Positions 43,510-49,279 of a stretch of 49,279 bases of DNA are shown here, piece by piece. Numbering within the stretch: the first letter of the stretch is position 1; each line of letters opens with the position of its first letter. The translations under genes and the position numbers were made by a program. The DNA is taken from contig CAIQCK010000007.1 of NCBI GenBank assembly GCA_903870275.1, positions 1 through 49,279 of the forward strand, read 5' to 3'. The notes below the pieces were generated by a model. The model saw nothing but the letters and a program-made list of their open reading frames with translations. It ran no database searches and was not told the origin of the DNA. Origin of the DNA: an uncultured bacterium. GTDB taxonomy: Bacteria > Verrucomicrobiota > Verrucomicrobiia > CAIQCK01.

Positions 43510-44841
43510 TCACTTCGATTTCGTCTGCACCAAGCCGGCGCCGACGCGATCGGGAGGCTGGCTCAGCGGCAGCGCATCTTCTTTGAGCCAGGTCAATCCG
43601 TTGGCCGGCGTGGTCGCGCCGTTGGAGATTCCGTAGGCGAGCACACCGGAAGTGATGGCGGCGGCCTGCGAGGTGCCGTCGCCGAGGACAAGCTGGTTGG
43701 CGCCGTAAGCCGACTGGATGCCGACACCCGGCGCGGAGATGTCGAGTCCAGAGCCGGAGTTGGAATAATAAGCCTGCTGCAATTTCGCATCCACGCCGCC
43801 GACGGAGATGACCGAGGGAATCGCGGCAGGAAAGGCAAGTTGGTTGACCGTCTCATCGTTGCCGGCGGCGGCGACCACCGTCGCGCCCCGGCTTTCGGCG
43901 TAGCTCACGGCGTCGCGCACGGACTGTGAGTCACCGTAGGAGCCGAGGCTGATGTTAATGACCTGCGCGCCGGCATTCGCCGCCTGCACGATGCCGGCAG
44001 CCAGCGTGAAACTGTCGCTCACGCCATTGCTGTCGGCGACACGCACGTCGAGGATGTGGCTCGCGGGCGCGACGCCGGGCGCTTGCGGGTCCTGCCCGGC
44101 AATGAGGCTGGCTATGGCAGTGCCGTGGCCATCGAATGGCTGGCCGCCGCCCACCAGATCGTAATGCGTGACCTGGTTCTCCGCGAACGTCGGATGATTT
44201 TCCACGCCGCTGTCCACCACCGCCACGGTCACGCCCATTCCCCACGTCGAGCGGTCGCCGCCGGCGCCGATGGCATCGAGAAAACCGAGTCCGCCGAACG
44301 ACGCGCTGCCGACGCCGGCGGGGCGGTCTTCCTCCTGCAGGAAGTCGGGGGTTTTGACCACGTAGTTGGCGTCGAGATTGTCGTAAACAGTCACGCCCGT
44401 TCCGACCGCGTCGCGCAACGATTCCAAGTCCTTGAAACCAACGCGCATCGCCGACAATGCATCGAGCCGGCCCAGCACGACGATTTTCCTGCTGGCCGCG
44501 CGCCGCATAAAATCGCGCATCGCCGCGGCGGACTGAAATCGGATCACCACCTCGTGGGGAATGGCGTTGTCGCGCTGAACGCGGCGGCGGAGCTGTTGCA
44601 ACTGCCGGTCCTCGCTGTCCGGCGCCGGTGGAACGACGCTCGAAGGCCGCGACCCGGCGGCGTCCTTCGGGGCGCGCGAGGCGCCGCGGGCGGACCGGGC
44701 GGCGGCGATTCCAGATTGGGAAAGGGGAGAAAGTTTATCCGGACTCGACCCGCCCCGGTCGCGCGCCAGCACGACCCACAGCAGCGCCGCGAGCGCAAAG
44801 CCGCTCGCTAACCACAGAAGTCGGAATCGGAACAAGTTCAT
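43510..44841 (-). CDS. secreted or membrane-anchored subtilisin-like protease (S8)
   Basis: 443 residues from ATG 44841. An N-terminal hydrophobic segment (LLWLASGFALAALLWVVLA) is followed by a Ser/Pro/Arg-rich linker and a ~75-residue I9-like prodomain (HEVVIRFQSAAAMRDFMRRA). The catalytic triad is clear: Asp in VAVVDSGVE, His in DGHGTAIASLIAG, Ser in DGTSQAAAITSG; the oxyanion Asn is in VVAAAGNDE. It is therefore a conventional extracytoplasmic subtilase, unlike the prodomain-free enzyme at 25994. It stands between two secreted TIM-barrel proteins on the same strand; no specific substrate is implied. Confidence 0.88.
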   Translation of the reverse strand: MNLFRFRLLWLASGFALAALLWVVLARDRGGSSPDKLSPLSQSGIAAARSARGASRAPKDAAGSRPSSVVPPAPDSEDRQLQQLRRRVQRDNAIPHEVVIRFQSAAAMRDFMRRAASRKIVVLGRLDALSAMRVGFKDLESLRDAVGTGVTVYDNLDANYVVKTPDFLQEEDRPAGVGSASFGGLGFLDAIGAGGDRSTWGMGVTVAVVDSGVENHPTFAENQVTHYDLVGGGQPFDGHGTAIASLIAGQDPQAPGVAPASHILDVRVADSNGVSDSFTLAAGIVQAANAGAQVINISLGSYGDSQSVRDAVSYAESRGATVVAAAGNDETVNQLAFPAAIPSVISVGGVDAKLQQAYYSNSGSGLDISAPGVGIQSAYGANQLVLGDGTSQAAAITSGVLAYGISNGATTPANGLTWLKEDALPLSQPPDRVGAGLVQTKSK

Positions 44842-44917
44842 GCCACTCTCTTCAACGACGACAATATCCTGAAGTCTCGTCGCAAACCATCCGTTTTTCA
44901 ACTGCAAGTGACGATCA

Positions 44918-46261
44918 TCATTTCGTCTGGGGCGGTGGCTGGCCCGGCACGGTGTTGTATTCCTTTCGCACGGCGTCGAACACGGCGCTGCGCCGCGATT
45001 TTTCGAGGCAATACATCACCACGCCGTCGCATTGACCCTCGCGCCACGCGCGCAGCGACATCCGCACCCACTCCGCAATCCGTTCAGGCGACGCCGGCTC
45101 GCCGTGCCGCATCTTGAACTCGCCGCGCTCGCCCGATGTCATCACGATAAACGGCACATGAAACCGCCGCTTGCCTTCCTGCGAGTTGGCGTCGAAGCCT
45201 GACTGAAACGCTCCGCGGCTGCGCACCGTCCATTTTTTCGGCTCGCGGAAATCCGCCGCCACCCGCAAACCCTCCGCGCGCAGGTCGCGCAGTTGCCAGC
45301 GCACGCCGAAGTTGCTCACGCCCTTCTTGTCGAACAACCGGAACGCCAGCGTGACGTTCTCTTTGCCGCGCACCGCGTCCGTCACGTCCACCTCCACGTT
45401 CTGCCACGCCGGGTCGCCGCCCGCCACGTCCTGCTCCCATACCACCGCGTCGTCCACGAGCAGTTGCTTGAAATGATAGCCCGCCGTCGGCCCGCGGAAA
45501 TCATCCTTCTCGCGGAAACGCACCTTCGCCCGCGCCGCCGTCTGCACCACGGCCGTCTGCGCCGCCTGGATGAAATCGCCCGTGCGCGACGGCGTTGACC
45601 ACGGGTAACTCAACTCGCCGGCGTTGGCCGTGCGCACGTCGTTGAGGATTTCCCACGCCGCCGTGATCTCGTCGCGGTCATTCGGATACGCTGCCACCAC
45701 ACCGTCCACGATGTCGCGATAGTCGTCCACGAACTTGCGCGTGATTTCGCCGTAATACATCAGCGGCAGAAACGCGAGCCGGGGATTGATCGCTTTCGCC
45801 CGCGCCTGCATCGTGCGCACGTAGGCCGGCGTCAGCAGCTTCGCGGTGTTCGCATAGAAATCATCAATGGACCACCCCTTCAGATTCGGGTGCTGCTGCG
45901 ACAGCTTCGCGATCTCCTCGCCCCATCGCGCAAAATCGAGACCGAACGGCGCGGACGGCGGCGGCTCCGACGGCGGCACCAGATACACCCACACATCAAT
46001 CCCCGCCTCCGCCGCTTTCGGCAGGAATCGCTGCAAATCCTCCCAGTCCGTGGGCTGATGCCAGACGAGCCAGAGATACGTGTTGACGCGCAACTCCTTC
46101 AGCCTCGCCAGCAAGAAATCAATGTCCACGCGTTTGTCCGCCAGTCGCGGCTCGGCGTTGTAATCGCCGAGGATGCCGTGCACCGCATCGCGTTTCGGGG
46201 TTTGCGCCAGCGCGCCCGCCGTCAACACCAGCGCCGTCAGCGTCAGGATCAGTTTCTTCAT
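44918..46261 (-). CDS. secreted TIM-barrel protein, possible glycoside hydrolase
   Basis: 447 residues from ATG 46261 with signal peptide KKLILTLTALVLTAGALAQ. The first ~230 residues look like a TIM barrel: VDIDFLLARLKELRVNTYLW, GIDVWVYLVPPSEPPP, LKGWSIDDFYANT (acidic pair after a strand), AFLPLMYYGEI and DGVVAAYPN. A beta domain of about 150 residues follows (FKQLLVDDAVVWEQDVAGGD, VTLAFRLFDKKGVSNFGVRW). The layout suggests a glycoside hydrolase-like enzyme, but no family can be named with confidence. Divergent from recN. Confidence 0.65.
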   Translation of the reverse strand: MKKLILTLTALVLTAGALAQTPKRDAVHGILGDYNAEPRLADKRVDIDFLLARLKELRVNTYLWLVWHQPTDWEDLQRFLPKAAEAGIDVWVYLVPPSEPPPSAPFGLDFARWGEEIAKLSQQHPNLKGWSIDDFYANTAKLLTPAYVRTMQARAKAINPRLAFLPLMYYGEITRKFVDDYRDIVDGVVAAYPNDRDEITAAWEILNDVRTANAGELSYPWSTPSRTGDFIQAAQTAVVQTAARAKVRFREKDDFRGPTAGYHFKQLLVDDAVVWEQDVAGGDPAWQNVEVDVTDAVRGKENVTLAFRLFDKKGVSNFGVRWQLRDLRAEGLRVAADFREPKKWTVRSRGAFQSGFDANSQEGKRRFHVPFIVMTSGERGEFKMRHGEPASPERIAEWVRMSLRAWREGQCDGVVMYCLEKSRRSAVFDAVRKEYNTVPGQPPPQTK

Positions 46262-46442
46262 CGGTTTCCTTCTCTGGATACGGCGGAGTGTAACTGAAGG
46301 CGGCGCAAGCTTCCAGCCAGCAAATCTTGTTCACCACCCACCACCGCGAGCCGAAAGCTCACGCCACTTTTCTCCGCTGCCGCAAAAAAACGTTTTGCGG
46401 AATTCGTCCGCGCACTGCAAACTCCGTGCGGAGCCAAACGCC

Positions 46443-48155
46443 ATGCTGACGACGCTGCGCATCAAAAACCTGGCCCTTGTGGCCGACCTCACGCTGGAAC
46501 TCCAGCCAGGCTACAACGTCATCACCGGCGAGACCGGCGCGGGCAAGTCCATCCTCATCGGCGCGCTCAACCTCCTGCTCGGCGAACGCGCCGACCGCAC
46601 GCTCATCCGCAGCGGCGAGGAAAGTTGCTCCGTGGAGGCGGCGTTCGACGTGTCGCGCTTGCGCGCGCCGATCAAGTCGTTCCTCGACGACAACGGCTTG
46701 GAACCGTGCGAAGACGGCCAGCTTGTCGTCAAACGCGTCTTCACCGCCGCCGGTTCGAACCGCCAGTTCGTCAACGGCTCGCCGACCACGCTCAACATCC
46801 TCGCCGCGCTCGGCGAATGGCTCGTGGACATTCATGGCCCGCACGATCACCAGTCGCTGCTCCATCCGGCGCGCCAGCTCGACATTCTCGACGCGTTCGG
46901 CAACCTCGGCGAGCCGCGAGCCGCTTTTTCCGAACTCGTCCACCGCCGCGCCACCATCGAGGCGGAGAAGGCCGCGCTGATCGTAGACGAGAAAACCTAC
47001 GCGCAGCAGCTCGACCTGCTGCGATTCCAAGTCCGCGAAATTTCCGAGGCCGGGCTCCAACCGGACGAGGAGGCGCGCGTCGAGCAGGATTATCGCCGCG
47101 CCAGCAACGCCGCCAAGCTCATCGAGTTCGGCCAGACCGCGCTCGCGTTGATCGGCGAAGCCGACGACGCCGTGCTGACGCGCACCGGCGAAATCGGCCG
47201 CATGTTGCGCGAATTGCAACGGCTCGACCCCGCCGCCGCGCCACTGGTCGCCGGCCAGGAGCAGGCGGTGACGGCGCTACGCGAGCTACAGGGTGAACTG
47301 GCGCATTATCTTGAACGGATCGAACTGGATCCGGCGCGCCTGAGGGAACTCGAAGAACGGTTGAACCTGATTCAGTCGCTGCGCCGCAAATACGGCGCGA
47401 CATTAGGCGACGTCATCGCCTTCGGCGAGGAGGCGAGGAAGAAACTGCACAGCCTCGAAGAACGCGACGCCGAACTGGCCCGCCTAAACGCCGCGCTCCA
47501 GAAACTGGACGCCGACCTAAGTCGCGTTGGCAAAGAACTTTCCACTAAACGCCGACAGGTAATTCCAAAGCTCAGCAAGGCCGTGATGAACGAACTGAGT
47601 TCACTCGGATTCCGTCAATGCCGTTTTGATATTACGATAACTACTGAATCTATAGATAGTTCTGATAATTCACAATCTTTATTAGGATTACAGGCGGGCA
47701 CGGTCCGAATTCCGCATTCGTCCGGCTTCGACACGATCGAGTTCCAGTTCGCGCCAAACATCGGCGAGCCGGCGCGACCGTTGCGCGCCATCGCGTCCTC
47801 AGGCGAAATGGCGCGTGTGATGCTTGCGCTGAAAACCGTGCTCGCCGTTGAGGACGATATTCCAGTGCTGGTATTCGACGAGGTGGATGCCAACGTCGGC
47901 GGGGAAACCGCGCACGCCGTCGGCGGTAAGATGCGGCAGATCGCGGACCGGCACCAGGTACTTTGCATCACCCACCTCGCACCTGTCGCCGCACAAGCCA
48001 CTGCTCATTTCGTTGTCAGCAAGGAACTCAAAGGTGGCCGTACCATCTCCGACTTCGCGCTGCTCGACCGCCCTGGTCGCGTCGCCGAGCTGACCCGTAT
48101 GCTCGGCGGACAATCCGACGCTGCCCGTAAACACGCCGAATCGCTGCTGAAGTAA
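46443..48155 (+). CDS. recN: DNA repair protein RecN
   Basis: 570 residues from ATG 46443, the normal RecN length. The N-terminus MLTTLRIKNLALVADLTLEL leads to Walker A TGETGAGKSI. It continues with VKRVFTAAGSNRQFVNGSP and WLVDIHGPHDHQSLLHP, both RecN hallmarks. A long coiled-coil region covers ~170-380. The C-terminal ATPase half has IASSGEMARVMLALK (signature) and PVLVFDEVDANVGG (Walker B and D-loop), then CITHLAPVAAQATAHFVV. It is an SMC-like ATPase in double-strand break repair. A stretch at about 47560-47710 (ITITTESIDSSDNSQSLLG) is unusually AT-rich compared with the rest of the gene. No clear terminator follows. Confidence 0.96.
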   Translation: MLTTLRIKNLALVADLTLELQPGYNVITGETGAGKSILIGALNLLLGERADRTLIRSGEESCSVEAAFDVSRLRAPIKSFLDDNGLEPCEDGQLVVKRVFTAAGSNRQFVNGSPTTLNILAALGEWLVDIHGPHDHQSLLHPARQLDILDAFGNLGEPRAAFSELVHRRATIEAEKAALIVDEKTYAQQLDLLRFQVREISEAGLQPDEEARVEQDYRRASNAAKLIEFGQTALALIGEADDAVLTRTGEIGRMLRELQRLDPAAAPLVAGQEQAVTALRELQGELAHYLERIELDPARLRELEERLNLIQSLRRKYGATLGDVIAFGEEARKKLHSLEERDAELARLNAALQKLDADLSRVGKELSTKRRQVIPKLSKAVMNELSSLGFRQCRFDITITTESIDSSDNSQSLLGLQAGTVRIPHSSGFDTIEFQFAPNIGEPARPLRAIASSGEMARVMLALKTVLAVEDDIPVLVFDEVDANVGGETAHAVGGKMRQIADRHQVLCITHLAPVAAQATAHFVVSKELKGGRTISDFALLDRPGRVAELTRMLGGQSDAARKHAESLLK

Positions 48156-48366
48156 TAGCCGGTGTGTGGATGGGGATGTTGGCGTAAAAGCTCGCCACGA
48201 CGCAGTAAAGCATCCATACAAAGATTGAATTGGTGAAATAAGGCGGACTATCACGGCCTATTGAATCCACTGATAGGCAAAGCAGGTTTACTTGGCTTCA
48301 CCGTTGATAATGAGGTGTGCGGCGCGCTGTAGCGTGTCGCAAAAACTCTATCGTGCGGTCTGGTAG

Positions 48367-48382
48367 TGTTCCACGTGGAACA
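48367..48382. promoter_or_regulatory. parS: parS-like centromere site 1
   Basis: TGTTCCACGTGGAACA is a perfect 16-bp palindrome that differs from the general parS sequence (TGTTTCACGTGAAACA) only at one symmetric pair, and contains the GTTCCACGTGGAAC core known from Pseudomonas parS. A ParB-binding site is the expected role. Confidence 0.75.
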
Positions 48383-48528
48383 GACGCTGTGCTGGAGCGA
48401 ACGGCTGATATTATGGATCGGCACCAATCCGGCTAGGACAGTCATGATCGAGATGCCACCAGTAGATCGATGCAGCAGTAATCAGTACAGACTGTTTTGA
48501 TTCGGATGGAGCGTCAGCGACACACGCG

Positions 48529-48543
48529 GTCGATAGTATCGAC
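48529..48543. repeat. 15-bp perfect palindrome
   Basis: GTCGATA-G-TATCGAC lies between the two parS-like sites. No known binding protein is recognised for it. Confidence 0.5.
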
Positions 48544-48800
48544 GGTGATCGTTTGGACGTTTGTATTCGTGGATAATAGTTGTCTAGGTATTGACAGGCG
48601 TTCAGTCGCCGTCTCGTGGACACGGTCATCTTGGACTGGACGCAATGAAACCGCCTTTGCCTGTCAGCATACATACTCCATTACTGGAGCTGTGTGTCTG
48701 CATGAGAATTTTCGAACAAAGACAGACATTCCACTTCGCATTCATGAATTTCACAGAATCACCATTGATGATTAACAAGATACATTTTTTGAAGACCAAA

Positions 48801-48816
48801 TGTTCCATGTGGAACA
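48801..48816. promoter_or_regulatory. parS: parS-like centromere site 2 (one central mismatch)
   Basis: TGTTCCATGTGGAACA matches site 1 at 15 of 16 positions; the one change breaks the central symmetry. Found 434 bp from site 1. Clusters of parS sites are typical of origin-proximal DNA. Confidence 0.6.
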
Positions 48817-48958
48817 TAACGCCGGCCAAGAACAGTATCGCGTATGACATTTGTCCTTTGATTATTCGTGACATGAACAAGAACTCAAATCAACGTTGAT
48901 TCAAAACCGTTTTTATTAATCATAAATAATTATCATTACGTAATTAATCTAATATGAT

Positions 48959-49145
48959 CTATTTCGGCCTATGTTCAAATTGGGCCGAAATTGAAACTCG
49001 ACTTATTTCATCCTGCGGATCAGGTCCGATTTCAGCCGTATTCTGACAGATCTCTAAACGCGGCGCGTCACGAAGCGATGTGACTACTCCAGGTTCGAAT
49101 GCCTGTAGGTTTTTCCACAGAATAGACCTTTCTGAGGACTGCGCT
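48959..49145 (-). pseudogene. possible gene 3' fragment cut by an IS element
   Basis: The minus-strand frame ending at 48959 reads without stops from at least 49145 (SERSILWKNLQAFEPGVV through PQDEISRVSISAQFEHRPK). It runs into the presumed left end of the IS630-type element, so the upstream part would be missing. No protein family is recognised and the coding status is uncertain. The stretch includes TTTTCCACA, one base off a DnaA box. Confidence 0.25.
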
Positions 49146-49200
49146 AGTGTAGTGTCCCACAAATAAATGCACATACCCGCTGGCTGGTTAGCATGGCGGG

Positions 49201-49279
49201 ATGTCACGCAAAAGTCTTCCTGTCGTTCTTTCGGAAGCGGAGATCCTCCGTTTGGAACAATGGATTCGCGCAGGCTCGA
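49201..49279 (+). mobile_element. IS630-type transposase, N-terminal start only
   Basis: The first 26 codons before the window edge, beginning MSRKSLPVVLSEAEILRL and continuing EQWIRAGS, match the start of the helix-turn-helix domain of IS630-family transposases (basic start, L/V-x-L-x-x-x-E, then W-x-R-x-G-S/T). The element's left end may be near 49145, where a TA dinucleotide is followed by GTGTAGTGTCCCACAAA; this boundary is a guess. The rest of the transposase lies outside the window. Confidence 0.6.

Larger units (their letters stand above)
48156..49200. other. AT-richer non-coding tail with parS-like sites
   Basis: About 1 kb of clearly lower GC than the rest of the window. Small open frames exist on both strands but none has recognisable protein features or a good start. 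It holds two ParB-type sites, a 15-bp palindrome and a very AT-rich patch at about 48898-48960. Apart from a possible gene remnant next to the IS element I see no gene in it. Confidence 0.6.

Noticed and set aside
48497..48899. Small plus-strand open frames (92 and 102 codons) in the AT-rich tail
   Set aside because: No domain, no ribosome-binding site, and they overlap each other in different frames across the second parS-like site.
49075..49105. tRNA-like T-arm (GGTTCGAATGCC)
   Set aside because: Flanking bases do not form a 5-bp T-stem, and no anticodon arm, D-arm or acceptor stem is found around it.

Overview
The window is a GC-rich bacterial chromosome segment that looks like Verrucomicrobiota (Pedosphaera/Limisphaerales type). 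The assignment is an inference. It rests on a DUF1549/DUF1553–DUF1501–PPC-domain operon, a Tat-type Gfo/Idh/MocA oxidoreductase, collagen-like and fibronectin-like proteins, large multiheme cytochromes, GH42-like secreted hydrolases and several dispersed intergenic palindromes. No rRNA, tRNA or CRISPR array was found.

Layout. 1-1668: collagen-like (window edge) and fibronectin-III proteins, minus strand. 1669-2467: no convincing gene; it holds a 17-unit, 21-bp tandem array readable on both strands and a stem-loop-rich stretch ending in a minus-strand intrinsic terminator (candidate small RNA). 2468-3781: MFS transporter. 3820-7790: quinol NO reductase followed by an octaheme hydroxylamine-oxidoreductase-like cytochrome, with an FNR/NNR-type palindrome upstream. 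8004-10504: feoB and a Cys-rich FeoA-like gene behind a DtxR-like operator. 10769-13413: DUF1638 protein and a corrinoid-enzyme reductive activator. 13566-15953: octaheme-HEAT-TPR cytochrome. 16096-25883: a minus-strand run of secreted hydrolase and Planctomycetes/Verrucomicrobia-type genes. 25994-37398: the RiPP-like cluster. 37606-46261: two GT-C-type membrane proteins, a GH42-like protein, a secreted subtilase and a TIM-barrel protein. 46443-48155: recN. 48156-49279: an AT-richer tail with two parS-like sites and the start of an IS630-type transposase.

The most interesting system is the run from 37398 down to 25994. A radical SAM/SPASM enzyme is followed by three paralogous small proteins. 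They share a conserved leader-like N-terminus and end in back-to-back Tyr-X-Asn tripeptides (4 or 5 in strict three-residue phase) closing with HYGW or YFGW. Downstream on the same strand lie an ABC exporter, a solute-binding-type lipoprotein, a membrane histidine kinase, a REC-GAF response regulator and a cytoplasmic subtilase. The simplest reading is a ribosomal peptide pathway: the maturase installs aromatic-X-Asn crosslinks (possibly three-residue cyclophanes), the subtilase may remove the leader, the transporter exports the product, and the lipoprotein/kinase pair may sense a ligand or the product. The genes and repeats are seen directly; the chemistry and roles are inferred.

The nitrogen/iron block (qNOR, HAO-like, FeoAB) suggests microaerobic or anoxic handling of NO and ferrous iron, with regulatory sites visible at both operons.
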